Shown here piece by piece: positions 45,651 through 57,177 of a DNA stretch of 64,000 nt. Source of the stretch: Macrosoma leucophasiata (Eukaryota > Arthropoda > Insecta > Lepidoptera > Hedylidae); NCBI GenBank assembly GCA_036365455.1, contig JAWQUS010000009.1, positions 3,688,001-3,752,000 of the forward strand. The letters are read 5' to 3'. The position numbers and the translations under genes were made by a program. Numbering within the stretch: position 1 is the stretch's first letter; each line of letters begins with the position of its first letter. The notes below the pieces were generated by a model. That model saw only the letters and a program-made list of their open reading frames with translations. It was not told the origin of the DNA and made no database searches.

Positions 45651-46630
45651 TCGATCGCGGGCACTCGGGTGAAAAAGTAAAGTAAGTGTTTACAGTGATT
45701 AGTGCTAGTGGTTGGTAAGCGAAGGAACTCGGTGAGTGATTTCCAATTTTAGGCATAAATATTCACAATTTTATTACTGTAGGTATATCAAATTCTAAGT
45801 AGGTAAACAAACAGGTACTTCATATTGCAGCTATTTTACGTCAAATTTTTATTCGCTTGATTTTATATGTTTCTTACGTTTATAATGTTAGGATGACTAG
45901 GATTATTAATTTATTCCTTTTGTAGGATTTTACATTTTAATATGATGTATACATCTACAGGATATTTACGAGTGCTTTTATGACGATACGAATACAGTCG
46001 CAAATTACGAGTAGGATGATGCAATAGGGAAGCTATAGATAGTCGCGATAGTACTCTTAGTACCACTTTCGTACTTACTCAGGTTTTACACACTTACTTT
46101 CAGGTTACTTAATTATAAAGTATCAAACTGTATTATTACATAGTAACAATAGCATTCTAGTTCATACCCTAAATCGCCTCGTGTGCAAGCAAATCGTAAC
46201 CAGAATTGTATTGCTTCCAGCGAGCTCACGATTTAGGGAAGATCATCCCCACCACAGCTGTTCCGATATCGCCTCTGATTGTAGGGTGGTGTGTAGGCCG
46301 TTTTAGAGGGTGCCGATTAAACTCGAAGGGTTGCGCTTCGGGAATCGCCGGCGATGCGATGGCGAGACCACACAATGTGGCGAGACGTCCGGCGGCGCGT
46401 CGGCAACATAGAGCAACACGGGCCACCGGCCGCGGACCGGAGGGGAGTAGCCATATGCAGGATTTCCCCTCTTTCAAAGTACAAGTGCTAGTGGGCCTTT
46501 GCCTGTCGCCTAAATGTTTAAATGTGCGTGATATTGATTATGTATTTTTTTTTAAGTCAAGGCGTGATTTTCGTTGTAATAGACGATCTTTGTAGTGTGT
46601 GTGTGTCACACGCATTTCCCCCCGCAAAAA
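45651..46630. other. intergenic; CpG-rich block at 46280-46460
   Basis: Open frames on both strands across 46206-46595 reflect the GC-rich composition and match nothing I recognise. The block could be transposon debris or a promoter island. Confidence 0.3.
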
Positions 46631-46792
46631 ATGACAGACTTTTGCTTCGGTAATAAACGCTATGGCTACTCCCCTGCGGTCCGCCGCGACTGGTGGGCTG
46701 AGTTGCTCTATGGTTGGCAACACGACTGTTCAAGTTTAATCGCCATGGTCTGTGATCGGCACCGTCCTATTTACAAACAGCTGCTCAATTCG
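46631..46792 (+). CDS. candidate coding exon, unidentified
   Basis: ATG at 46631 opens 54 codons (MTDFCFGNKRYGYSP..., DWWAELLYGWQHD..., RPIYKQLLNS) with no stop, ending at a consensus donor TCG|GTGAGT at 46793. Composition is more protein-like than its surroundings. No downstream acceptor exon was found and the family is not recognised. It could be the first exon of a host gene or an old transposon piece. Confidence 0.25.
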
Positions 46793-47091
46793 GTGAGTAT
46801 TGCAAAATATAACCTTGACCTTTACTCAACTTTACTCCTCGTACCTATAAACGGGCAACGGTAGGTAACTACAAACCTACTTACGTCAATTGTACATGAA
46901 CTTCGTTGAGCGTTAATCAATATATAGTTCCGGGTTCGATCCCTGAAGATATAAAACATACTACCAGGTAGAAGATGCATGCAAAAATGTTTGTATACTT
47001 GTATCTTCGCGCCTAGCCCCTTGCGGAATGGACGGAGAGCCTGGGTCGCTGAATATACTGGCACTTAGGCGTCATGTATACAGAAAAAAAA

Positions 47092-47240
47092 TGTACGGCC
47101 TGTAATTTCCAGGACAGAAGCATAACACTTTAGGCCTCAGAAGTGGTAGGTAACGCATCTGCATTTTGACCTCTGGTCTTTGTGTGGGTGTCTATAGGCT
47201 GCAGTCATCACTTAACATCAATGTGAAATGCATGCTTATT
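47092..47240 (+). repeat. SINE-like repeat, copy c
   Basis: TGTACGGCCTGTAATTTCC through TGTGTGGGTGTCTATAGGCT to ATGCATGCTTATTTCAC, collinear with 4966-5133. Confidence 0.65.
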
Positions 47241-47270
47241 TCACTATCACTTTCGTGTTCCGATTAGACG

Positions 47271-47335
47271 GTTATGTATAGCCCCGTAATAACTATCACA
47301 GAGACAGAACTCCTAAGGTCTCAGGCGTGGTAACG
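47271..47335 (+). repeat. SINE-like repeat, partial diverged copy d
   Basis: TTATGTATAGCCCCGTAATA... AAGGTCTCAGGCGTGGTAAC matches the 5' third of the family with several changes. Confidence 0.45.
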
Positions 47336-47346
47336 GATACCTATAT

Positions 47347-47502
47347 TTTTTTTTATGTAATGGATGTGGTAAACAAGCATGCAGTTCATATTGATGTTAA
47401 GTGATGACTGTAGCTTATAGACCAAGATAGAAAAATAGATGCGTTGCCACACCTGAGGCCTAAGGTGTTATGTCTCTGTGCCGGAAATAACAGGGCCGTA
47501 CA
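47347..47502 (-). repeat. SINE-like repeat, copy e, inverted
   Basis: Begins on the plus strand with a T run (the A tail reversed) and AAACAAGCATGCAGTTC, and ends GGAAATAACAGGGCCGTACA. It contains the whole family in reverse, including the A-tail end, and forms an inverted pair with copies c/d. Confidence 0.65.
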
Positions 47503-47510
47503 TTGAAACC

Positions 47511-47650
47511 CCGTAACGGCCCTGTAATTTCCGGATGCAGATGCCCTGCCCTAAATTTTAGCCAAAATTTTAACCGTCAGGTTAAAATGTAGGGCAGGGA
47601 GGCATCTGCATTTTGACCTCTGGTATTTGTGTAAATGTCTATAGGCCGCA
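47511..47650 (+). repeat. SINE-like repeat, broken copy f
   Basis: The family head (ACGGCCCTGTAATTTCCGG) at 47515-47534 and its middle (ATCTGCATTTTGACCTCTGG ... TCTATAGGCCGCAGTCAT, 47610-47656) are separated by about 60 bp of foreign sequence containing an inverted duplication around CTGCCCTA. A further tail fragment lies at 47950-47997. Confidence 0.5.
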
Positions 47651-47656
47651 GTCATA

Positions 47657-48502
47657 ATTTTCGAATTATATTTACATTTTACTCTAAAACCTTTTGTTGT
47701 ATATTGAAGCACATTGAGTATTTTGACATTGCTGGTACTGCTTTCATAATAGTCAGTCAGTAGTTTGTTCAGATTTAAAATACAACGCCATTCTGACGTC
47801 AAGTTGGCGGCTCATAGTTTTTTTTTAAATACTTTTTCCAATTTAGCAAGTACATTGCTCGTAATTTTATATACATTCCGTACATTGCTTGTACATCCCT
47901 CTCGTGCCCAATTCATTATAATTTCTAACCATATACCCGCCATCCTGACCTACACGAACTGCATGCTTGCTTGCCACCTTTGTAGCATAAAAAAAGGTAT
48001 GTTAGGTACTCACATAAAACGCCATGAGCAGTTTTGTTTGTCTTAGGACAGGAGACTTAGTGGTCCTTGTCGTTAGCAAATTAACTTCTATATTAGTAAA
48101 GTAACTACATTTTATTAGAAACACCCATACTTAATGAGTATTATTAATAAAATTATTAAATGAGGTGAAAGATAAAACGACTCGCATTTAGCCATCTTTT
48201 TATTGTCATTTAGTGAGAAAGGAAGATTGATTACAGATAATAAACACGCTACCGGTATTCTGTATTAATCAGATCTAGCTATACTTAATATTGAAAAGAG
48301 GTAAATGGCGGTGTGGTGTGTACCTAGCAGGTGTCCGAGTTCACGTTTCTTACAGCGAATACAATATTAAATGACGTGACACGGACCGAGCGGGGCGCGT
48401 TGGAGTCATCATAGCGTTCTCTTCATACGCGTGGGCTGGTGAAGCGGACAACAAGGATCAGCTGTTACTCGAGCGACATCGACAGCTGACCTGCGAGTTT
48501 AA
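47657..48502. other. intergenic, nothing identified
   Basis: Mixed sequence with one SINE-like tail fragment (47950-47997); no gene seen. Confidence 0.35.
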
Positions 48503-49515
48503 TTACGTTAAGGGTTTCCTTGATGGAGAGGTGATTAGGGAAGGGAGGCCAAAGCCTATGGGCCTGGGAAATGAGTCGTTGAGATTGAAGTTTGGGTGCC
48601 TACCCTGTGGTAGGAGGTGAGTGATGGAGGGCAATGCCAGCGACGTTGGACCAGCCACATTCGTTCGCCATATTCGATATGAACTGGTGCGACTTGGCTG
48701 GGGTGTGTTTTGGTGATATGTGGTGGCGTTGGAGGCGCTCACGGGGCTCCTGCACTGCTGCAGGTACGTCTGGCGTTGGGAGCAGAGCCGGTATGAGGCT
48801 GCATGCGGGCCGCCGCAGTTGCAGATGGCCACTGGTGCATCTGTCTTAGGGCACTCAGATGTGATGTGATGTGACGCACTGTACTGGGCAAAGTCTGGAA
48901 CCTGGAACACATCGTACCGTATCTGTTATTTTTATATTTATAAATGCCGCCTTTTCGTATCCGCGGAACATAGCAACCTTGGTTGTTGAGCTAACGCTCA
49001 TTTCAGTGAGCGCGTCGTACAGCTCCTCACACTGTGCTTCACCACCGTGTAGCACAGTCTACCCTATTTCTATGGAAGGCTTTGTCTTTAGAGGCTTTTG
49101 TTTTGAGCGACCAGTTGAGCGGTTAGATAATGCATTTTAAGTTGAAATTTTCTATTAGGGCTTTTATGAGTGTCATGCCTGGTAGACTTGGTCCCTAGTT
49201 ATGATGATCGAAGTCAACCGCGGCTGAGTGAGCGGGGCAATTACCTTGTTACCCGGTGGCTCTTGCATCGGGCGTTTTTTTAGCCAGTGGGACTGGCCGA
49301 GGTCCTCTCGACTGCTGTGAGCGGGCTGTGCGTCGACGAGTCATTGTTACCCACTCCGGGAGTCCGGCCGGATCTGCTTGCTGGAGTCGGTCGTTGCTGA
49401 ACTTAAGAGGCTGTGCCGGGCTCTCCATGTCGGTCTCTTCTTCGTCTGCAAGCCTCATCTTGAATGCGGTAGATTTAGGCGGGCTCTCGGAGCCCCTCTT
49501 CATGCCTGCGAACAC
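48503..49515 (-). pseudogene. LINE ORF1 (gag-like) remnant
   Basis: On the minus strand an N-terminal piece (49515-49249, MKRGSESPPKSTAFKMRLAD...) is followed, after stops and frame changes, by a gag-type nucleic-acid-binding region (ASHHITSECPKTD, CNCGGPHAASYRLC; 48890-48790) resembling the CCHC knuckles of Jockey/I-type ORF1 proteins. A Ser/Pro/Thr-rich tail reaches 48503. No EN-RT follows. This is a decayed, truncated retrotransposon gag. Confidence 0.55.
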
Positions 49516-50136
49516 ATGTAGACAACGATTATTAACGATCTCAAGTTATTTAGAAGCACACGCGGCGAAAAGAAATTGAGGCACCAACTTAGCGCGTAAA
49601 ATGCGCGGCGGACGCGATCGTTAGAAAACAGACGACGCGGGACTACGATACGTATGTATTGTATGTATGTATGCGTATGTATGTAATACGGCCAAATGAA
49701 ACGCGTCCGCCCGATCGTAGCGCTCGAAGCAGAATCTCTGCCGTGTACTTCGTAAGATCTCCTATTTATCGTGATATAGGTGTGGAATTAGTCAACGTAT
49801 CAGTGCGTAGTTAATTGCGGGCAAGAACCAATCAGATTGTCTGTTATTTTTTTACAATTCGCTGTCTCGTTTCTTTCCTACCAGTCGCTACTCAAACATA
49901 CTATATGTGGGTATTGTCTGTAGTTTTCTAGACTTCAATAGCACTAAGCTAGGTTTTCTTATGTTTCCTATGTATGCAAATAAATTAAGAACATGTAAAT
50001 ATCACTATCATATTCGGGAAAATTGAATTGAATAATTAATTTTCTTAATATATGTAGGATTTAAGTAGACTTATACCTAGATACTAAGTTCAATATTTTC
50101 ATTCGCCTCGGTGAACGCTGATTTTTGTTTTACTGT
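49516..50136. other. LINE leader-like sequence and a LINE 3'-end fragment
   Basis: 49516-49830 may be the 5' UTR of the gag remnant; it contains a GTAT microsatellite at 49652-49684. 49945-49995 (AAGCTAGGTTTTCTTATG, AAATAAATTAAG) matches the 3' end of the Jockey LINE at 23560-23605 on the plus strand. Confidence 0.4.
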
Positions 50137-50525
50137 CAGTCATCATCATTTCAGCCAAAAGATGTCCACTGCTAAACACAAAGTCCTCCCCCAAAGAATG
50201 CCTCAACGATGGTCCTGGGCCGCCCTCATTCAGCGATTGACCGCGACCTTCACCAGGTCATCGGTCCACCTCGTGGGGGCCTGCCTACGCTTCGTCTTCC
50301 GGTACGTTGTCGCCACTCCAGAACTCTTCTGCCCCAACGGCTGTCAGTTCTGCGAGCTATGTGCCCTGCCCACTGCCACTTGAGTTTCACTATTCGGTAG
50401 GCTATGTCGGTTACTTCGATTCTCATGCAGATCTCCTCATTTCTGATTCTATCTCGCAAAGAAATTCCGAGCATAGCCCTCTGCATTGCTGTCTGAGTGA
50501 CCTAGACTCACTTCTCTTGGGATGT
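50137..50525 (-). mobile_element. RTE-type LINE 3' fragment
   Basis: On the minus strand it encodes the conserved C-terminus of insect RTE reverse transcriptases: MLGISLRDRIRNEEI, VTDIAYRIVKLKWQWAGHIA, RRTGRRSVGRPP (50486-50256). Then comes the 3' end with a GGAC-type segment (AGTGGACATC) and a GATGATGATGAC tail at 50137-50150, as is usual for RTE elements. The upstream frame is broken near 50510 by a short deletion. 5' truncated, inactive. Confidence 0.8.
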
Positions 50526-51088
50526 GAAGGGAAGCGTCGCGGGGAAATTGTAGCTAAATTTTACTTAAAATGGACGGTAAATTCGAAACCATTCTTATTA
50601 GATTCATGTTCAGTGTAATTTTACATATATCACGTCTAAAATTAGGGAGGTACCTCATCACCTTCCTCGTGTGATTATATTGTTTTAAATAAGAATAACT
50701 GAATAATATGTAGGTAATATTATTATAATGCTCTCATATCTTGTCTCTCATATCAGTCTACGTTTCCATTTTGTCTTCATGAAAAAGTAGCCACTTAAAT
50801 TGGACTACCCATTTCTCTAGGTACTTAATCTAGGTAGGTACTTGAAGTGGATTCCTATACACATAAAAGTCGTATGAATTCTTTAATTGGTTGAAGTTAA
50901 ACCCTAAATTATACATAAACGAATACAACATTAAAATTTACTGTAAAAGAATACCAAAAAGCTTCTGACCAATACAATAAATCCTACGCTATGATTGGTT
51001 GAAGGCGTGCAGACTAACTGCGCTACCACAAATTGAAATAAATAGGAGACGTATTATATTATATTATATAGTCGGAGTCGGAGTCGGG
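50526..51088. other. intergenic, left edge of the histone cluster
   Basis: A/T-rich; no gene. GTCGGA repeats at 51071-51095 lie at the duplication breakpoint. Confidence 0.4.
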
Positions 51089-51145
51089 AGTCGGGCAGTC
51101 GGGCGGGCCGTAGCGTGTATTTTTAAAGGTGTACGCCGTAGTGGA

Positions 51146-51191
51146 GCAAGCAAGCAAGCAAGCAAGCAGTTAACAAACATACATACATACA

Positions 51192-51225
<34 letters not shown>

Positions 51226-51530
51226 ATGAGACCATTATATGATTATAACACCGATATATTTAGGTAGGTAGGTAGGTAGGTAGGTAGGTAGGTAAACAAA
51301 CTCGCTTATTTGTTGACTAAGAGGAATGCAGTATCAGACAGACAGACAGACAGACAGAGCAATACTATATGTTATGTTATGTATGTATGTATGTATGTAT
51401 GTAATCTTATAAAACCCCGTTAACCACCCAATCCATGACATGTTCATCATGAACTCTTACTCTACGCTCATAGGTAGGTAGGTAGGCAGGTAGGCAGGTA
51501 TATATAAATGATGTGATGAGTTTATTATTA
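51146..51530. repeat. cluster of tetranucleotide microsatellites
   Basis: Consecutive runs of CAAG (51146-51169), ACAT (51177-51193), ACTT (51193-51225), TAGG (51261-51294), CAGA (51337-51357), TATG (51376-51402) and TAGG/CAGG (51471-51500), all downstream of H1. Confidence 0.85.
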
Positions 51531-51626
51531 TCATCACGTTAAGTTTATATTGACGTAAGCGCTCGCAGAAACTGAACATTGTAGGTAAGTACTTAATAGA
51601 TACCTACATTTCGCGATGGATATGTT

Positions 51627-51642
51627 AGCCCTGAAAAGGGCT
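51627..51642 (-). terminator. histone 3' stem-loop of H1 (variant base pair)
   Basis: On the minus strand AGCCCT-TTTC-AGGGCT, 128 bases after the H1 stop codon. The outer pair is A-T, where the four core histone genes have G-C. The structure would be bound by SLBP and cleaved without polyadenylation. Confidence 0.88.
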
Positions 51643-51713
51643 TTTTAAACAGTGCGCGCGCGCGCGCCCGAGGCGGCGGCGACGACAGCACCACCAGAAG
51701 CAGTAGCTTAAGC

Positions 51714-51763
<50 letters not shown>

Positions 51764-51764
51764 A
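51714..51764. repeat. (TGGC)n microsatellite
   Basis: About 12 TGGC units ending 6 bases before the H1 stop codon, so within the H1 3' UTR. Confidence 0.9.
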
Positions 51765-51769
51765 GCTAA

Positions 51770-52477
51770 TTACTTCTTGGCGGCGCCCGCCTTTTTAGCG
51801 GCGGGCTTGGATTTGGGCGCTGCCGCAGCCTTCTTCGGTTTGGGAGCTTTCGGTTTCTTGGTAGGAGGTTTGGCGGTTTTCTTGGCCTTCGGAGCTGCGC
51901 TCTTGGACTTGGCGGGCGTGGCGGCCTTCTTGGCGGCTGCCGGCTTCTTCTTAGCGGCGGCTGGCTTCTTCTTTGCGGCGGCCGCCTTCTTGTCCTTAGT
52001 TGCGGCGGAAGACTTCGCTTTCGATGGCGAAGCGGATGATGAAGAGGCGGCTGCGGATTTCTTGCCACCCTTGGTTGCTGCGCCGCCCTTAGCACCTTTA
52101 CCACCGGTCGGTTTCTTCGAGGCGGCGGCGGCGGCGGACTTAGACTCCAGCTTGAACGAACCGGACGCGCCCTTGCCCTTCGTCTGTATCAAAGCGCCGG
52201 ATTCCACAGCACTCTTTAGATATTTTCTTATGAAAGGTGCCAGTTTCTCAGCGTCGACATCGTACTGTGCGGCTATATATTTCTTGATGGCTTGGAGCGA
52301 TGATCCGCTGCGCTCTTTCAGCTCCTTGATGGCACTGTTCACCATTTCACTGGTCTTCGGGTGAGTCGGTTTCGCCTTCGGTTTTTTCGCACCACCGGCC
52401 CCCGACGCGGAAGATTTCGGCTTCTTCGCGGGGGTCGCCGGCGCTGGAATATCGTTAGCTACGGCGGTATCGGCCAT
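51770..52477 (-). CDS. histone H1, copy 1
   Basis: 235 residues without introns. Residues about 38-112 form the winged-helix globular domain ([20 protein letters not shown], then [18 protein letters not shown] and the [10 protein letters not shown] strand). It is followed by a long Lys/Ala/Pro-rich tail with KKPAAAKK repeats. H1 binds linker DNA at the nucleosome entry/exit and compacts chromatin. The ATG at 52477 is the first in frame and has a short A/T-rich leader. It lies about 1.6 kb downstream of H4 in the same orientation. The protein is identical to the copy at 59048-59755. A replication-dependent gene, judged by its stem-loop. Confidence 0.95.
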   Translation of the reverse strand: MADTAVANDIPAPATPAKKPKSSASGAGGAKKPKAKPTHPKTSEMVNSAIKELKERSGSSLQAIKKYIAAQYDVDAEKLAPFIRKYLKSAVESGALIQTKGKGASGSFKLESKSAAAAASKKPTGGKGAKGGAATKGGKKSAAASSSSASPSKAKSSAATKDKKAAAAKKKPAAAKKKPAAAKKAATPAKSKSAAPKAKKTAKPPTKKPKAPKPKKAAAAPKSKPAAKKAGAAKK

Positions 52478-52639
52478 TGTTATTCTAGATGTAATTATAA
52501 GGCAAAAAAATTAATTAATTACACACTGACACACGCGCACGCAACACACAAGCACTAACGCGAACGAGCCAAGTATAAATTGTTGAATATTTAAAAGTAA
52601 CAAGACGATATTTTTTTAGTTAGTTCTAAAAACAAACGC

Positions 52640-53554
52640 CAGTTAGCGCCACTGGTTAATAAGAATGAAACAACACCGTCACGAAATCCTCGATGCCGCA
52701 AGACGTTTTCTCGTACAGGCACATAAAACTTTTCACTAACACGTGTCTATTCGAAAGCTTTTTTTAAATAGAAATAATATAATTGAAGATTAAAACGAGC
52801 ATATTGCGCGATGCGCATGAGACTGGTTGAGTTTTGATAGAACACATTCAGCGCCCGATGTTGTTAGAGCGATGATATGAACGATTAAATTCTGTACTTG
52901 TCTTCGTACGAACCGGGACTCAAGTTTAAAATGATATTTTCTCTATTTAAAATCAATTTATTCGCATTGCGGTCGCGGTATGTAAAGAGCGAAGGCCCCA
53001 ACCTTATTTAGGATCGATTAACAGCCTACGTAAACCGTCCACGGGATGAATATCGAGACTCTCATGACGGAGGTCGTAAAACACGCGTCGTCAAGAAGCA
53101 AGCACGACTCCATCAAAGGGACGAGGCGAGGTAGGATAATCGAATATAGCGTCGTTCATATAACATAGAGAGATACTTATTATATTCATATATATATATT
53201 TATATATAAATATATATAGTTATATACAAATGGGATCAATGATGAACGCTGAAATTAACCATGATTCCCTCGCGCCTCCAGCCGCATAGTACGCGAAGCG
53301 CGAATCAACGATGAAATTTATTTATGTTTGTACTCATATTGTAATTATCGTATATGTATAATATAATTATTGTAATTATCATCATGTAACAACAACTACC
53401 ACCACCACCAACCAATCTCTATATGTTGCTGACTAAAAGGTTGTCTGGAAGAAATCGCACTTTTTGCGATAAGACCGCCTTTTGTACTATTGTTCTTTCT
53501 TTTCTTGGTTTTATAATTTTGTTTATTTTTACCTGGTGTACAATAAAGTGTATG

Positions 53555-53590
<36 letters not shown>

Positions 53591-53852
53591 TATACACATA
53601 CATACATTATTATTATAATATACATATATTTTTTTATACTTGGCTTATAATTCTTACATCCTACGACGATCTAGCTTTGTGATTTTGTGCATGTATCAAT
53701 ACACCTCGACAGATATGTATTTATTTATGTATGTATGTGTGTATGTATGTATGTATGTGCATGCATGTTATGAATTCAGAATATTTATAATAATTGACGC
53801 CTTGCATAGCGAAACTTGCATTACGTAAGATTGTATCAACTGATATATGTGC
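52640..53852. other. intergenic between H1 and H4
   Basis: Contains (TA)n tracts at 53187-53218 and 53557-53585 and TATG runs at 53718-53757. No gene. Confidence 0.5.
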
Positions 53853-53868
53853 GGCCCTGAAAAGGGCC
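53853..53868 (-). terminator. histone 3' stem-loop of H4
   Basis: Minus-strand GGCCCT-TTTC-AGGGCC, a perfect 6-bp stem and 4-base loop. It lies 203 bases after the H4 stop codon, unusually far for a histone mRNA. A CTTG run (53948-53971) lies in between and may account for the extra length. Confidence 0.9.
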
Positions 53869-54071
53869 TTTTTGTTAAAACAATAATTGTTTCATTTCTC
53901 CTTTAATATCCCGTTGTGTGCGTGTGGATATAGATCAATGCTTATTGTGTGTACTTGCTTGCTTGCTTGCTTATCATTCACGTGTTGTAACATTAATAAT
54001 CGATCTTCAACGCACACGCAAGAGGAAAATGAAGATGAAGAAACAACGAAAGCCACGACGAACCATCTCCT

Positions 54072-54419
<348 letters not shown>

Positions 54420-54523
54420 TCAATAAGAAAAACACGCGCGTTTCTCCGCACACCGCACTGTATATTCGTCCGCTTGTTTCGATGACGCTCGAACGAATGT
54501 GTGAGCCTGAGAAGGCACGGTGG

Positions 54524-54533
54524 CCTTTTATTT
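54524..54533 (-). promoter_or_regulatory. TATA-like box of H4
   Basis: Minus-strand AAATAAAAGG, about 140 bases upstream of the H4 ATG, similar in placement to the boxes of H3, H2B and H2A. Confidence 0.45.
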
Positions 54534-55046
54534 GCTCAACGTGGACGAATGAAGGGAGCGGTGCGGAGGAGAGGAGAGGAGGCGAGGCGCGGTGTTGTGT
54601 GGTGCGACACGGTTAGGGGGAGGGGATGGGGGGGGGGATACTTTTAGAAAGATAGATAGATTCTAGTGCATTAGATTCAACGTAAATAATAATTCCAAAT
54701 AGGTATAGTGTATTTACCATTTTTACCATTTACCATCTACAAGTTAGTTAGATAACTGTATGTGTAGCTATTGAGTATGTAATATAACGTTAACTTTACA
54801 CATAACGACGTTATATACATACCCATACATAACGAAACTGGCTGGCTGATATATATATATATATATTATTTATTTATTTATTTATTTACTTACTTACTTA
54901 CTTACTTTTTTTTTTATATAATTAATTAGTACTTATACTAACTTATGTATTGCTTCGTTTCTACACATATAACCTATATTTTTTTTTTTTTTTTTTGCAA
55001 CGTCCGAACGCGCAGAAACTTTTGTATTGTGTCACGAATTATTTGC
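54534..55046. other. intergenic between H4 and H3
   Basis: Contains a G9 run (54628-54637), (AT)n (54851-54866), ATTT units (54867-54886) and ACTT units (54887-54906). No gene. Confidence 0.5.
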
Positions 55047-55062
55047 GGCCCTGAAAAGGGCC
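55047..55062 (-). terminator. histone 3' stem-loop of H3
   Basis: Minus-strand GGCCCT-TTTC-AGGGCC, 47 bases after the H3 stop codon. Confidence 0.92.
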
Positions 55063-55109
55063 TTTTTTTTTTGTTTAGGTAGAGGTAGGTAATATTACCA
55101 TGTACTTTT

Positions 55110-55556
<447 letters not shown>

Positions 55557-55651
55557 TTAATTAAGGAACAACGAGCCGAGTTGTTTACTAACGCGTCCGT
55601 CCAACGTACCTACGGTCGAATCTCTGAACGCTTCGCGTGGATTCCGGACGA

Positions 55652-55659
55652 TATTTATA
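55652..55659 (-). promoter_or_regulatory. TATA box of H3
   Basis: Minus-strand TATAAATA, 132 bases upstream of the H3 ATG; identical to the H2A box. Confidence 0.6.
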
Positions 55660-55719
55660 TTGAAATACGTTCCATAAGCTAATCCCCACTCCCGTCTCAA
55701 TCAACCCCTCTCTCACTCT

Positions 55720-55934
55720 TTCTCGCTCGCTCGCTGGCTCGCTCGCTCGCTCGCTCGCTCGCTCGTCCGTCCGTCTCTCTTTTTATATCACCATCCATCA
55801 AATCACACAAATTCATATTCCCTTCCTCTGGCCAGTCCGCCCGAAGCGCAATTTAACAAAAAAAAAAAAAAAAAAAAAAAAATAAAAATAAAATAAAAAA
55901 AAAAAAAATTATTCTTTCTTTCACTTATCATTAA

Positions 55935-56004
<70 letters not shown>

Positions 56005-56189
56005 CTGACTGCCTGCCTGCCTCTCGAGCCACTTCTTCATTCCTATATCCTCCTAACTGAGCAGTGACAATTTAATGATCATGAAAACAAATACGCAAAC
56101 AAAACAAACGTTAAAAAATGTATTTATGGTATGTATGTATGTATGTATGTATGTATGTATGTATGTATGTATGTATGTATGTATGTATG

Positions 56190-56220
<31 letters not shown>

Positions 56221-56270
56221 ATGTTTGTTTAATGTGTTTACACAAACGGCAGGCAGGCAGATTTGATTGA
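55720..56270. repeat. microsatellite-dense spacer between H3 and H2B
   Basis: (CGCT)n 55722-55765, a poly(A)-rich tract 55857-55908, (GTAA)n 55935-56004 (about 17 units), (GTAT)n 56128-56191 (about 16 units), (CTAT)n 56190-56221 and CAGG units 56251-56263, almost back to back. Confidence 0.9.
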
Positions 56271-56326
56271 TTGATTGACGCGTTGTCCCCATGGAGAAAA
56301 CATAAATTTCATACGATTCATATTGT

Positions 56327-56342
56327 GGCCCTGAAAAGGGCC
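56327..56342 (-). terminator. histone 3' stem-loop of H2B
   Basis: Minus-strand GGCCCT-TTTC-AGGGCC, 73 bases after the H2B stop codon. Confidence 0.92.
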
Positions 56343-56415
56343 TTTTGAAAGCGAAGCGAGCGAAATGAACTTCATTCATACACACAACAGGCGCGCAAGT
56401 GTCAGTCTCCTCACT

Positions 56416-56790
56416 TCACTTAGAGCTCGTGTACTTGGTGACCGCCTTCGTGCCCTCGCTCACGGCGTGCTTGGCGAGCTCGCCCGGCAGTAGGAGCCTA
56501 ACGGAGGTCTGCACCTCCCTGGAGGTGATCGTCGAACGCTTGTTGTAATGGGCCAGACGGCTCGCCTCGGCTGCGATCCTCTCGAATATATCGTTCACGA
56601 ACGAGTTCATGATCGACATGGCCTTACTGGATATACCGGTGTCGGGATGCACCTGCTTGAGCACCTTGTAGATGTAAATGGCGTAGCTCTCCTTCCTCTT
56701 GTGCTTCTTCTTCTTCTTGTCGGACTTGGAGATATTCTTTTGAGCCTTGCCAGATTTCTTGGCGGCCTTACCACTTGTCTTGGGCGGCAT
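56416..56790 (-). CDS. histone H2B
   Basis: 124 residues. The basic N-terminal tail ([18 protein letters not shown]) leads to [20 protein letters not shown], the histone fold with [20 protein letters not shown], and the C-terminus [20 protein letters not shown], where the lysine of AVTKYTSSK is the conserved ubiquitylation site. It dimerises with H2A in the nucleosome. No intron. A TATA-like TAATAAAAA lies about 137 bp upstream. H2A is 0.8 kb upstream in the same orientation. Confidence 0.97.
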   Translation of the reverse strand: MPPKTSGKAAKKSGKAQKNISKSDKKKKKHKRKESYAIYIYKVLKQVHPDTGISSKAMSIMNSFVNDIFERIAAEASRLAHYNKRSTITSREVQTSVRLLLPGELAKHAVSEGTKAVTKYTSSK

Positions 56791-56926
56791 TTTAAACGCA
56801 CGAGCAATGCAACACTGTTATTAATTTAATAATACACACACGGTACGCACGCGGCGGGCGGCGAGAGAGATGTTTACTGTACGAGAATCGAACAGTAAAT
56901 GTATCCACATACCCCGAATGCCGAGG

Positions 56927-56935
56927 TTTTTATTA
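56927..56935 (-). promoter_or_regulatory. TATA-like box of H2B
   Basis: Minus-strand TAATAAAAA, 137 bases upstream of the H2B ATG; placement matches the other core histone genes. Confidence 0.45.
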
Positions 56936-57146
56936 CGCTACGGGTGCGCTACAAGTGGTGTTAGTAGATAGTTGAACAATGGGGATTCGGACCAATCAGA
57001 GACGAAGACGCACGCAAGCACACCTCCCCCCCTCCCTGCCTCAACGTACAGCAAGACATAATTATTATTACTAATAAAAAAAATAAAAAAAAAAAAAAAA
57101 ACATGTATTTTATATACGTATCTTCTAAGAAATTATGTCAGCCAAA

Positions 57147-57177
<31 letters not shown>

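Larger units (their letters stand above)
51089..52639. repeat. H1-containing duplicated block, copy 1
   Basis: Matches 58367-59917 at a constant offset of 7278 bp, including the lengths of all microsatellites. The left breakpoint lies in GTCGGGCAGTCGGGC repeats; the right is at AACAAACGC. Confidence 0.88.

Noticed and set aside
46206..46595. Long open frames on both strands of a GC-rich block
   Set aside because: Open on both strands because of base composition; no recognisable domain or splice context.
51777..52364. 195-codon plus-strand frame opposite H1 (and its copy at 59055-59642)
   Set aside because: It is the antisense of the Lys/Ala-rich H1 gene; hydrophobic Ala/Phe/Leu content is the expected shadow of Lys/Ala codons.
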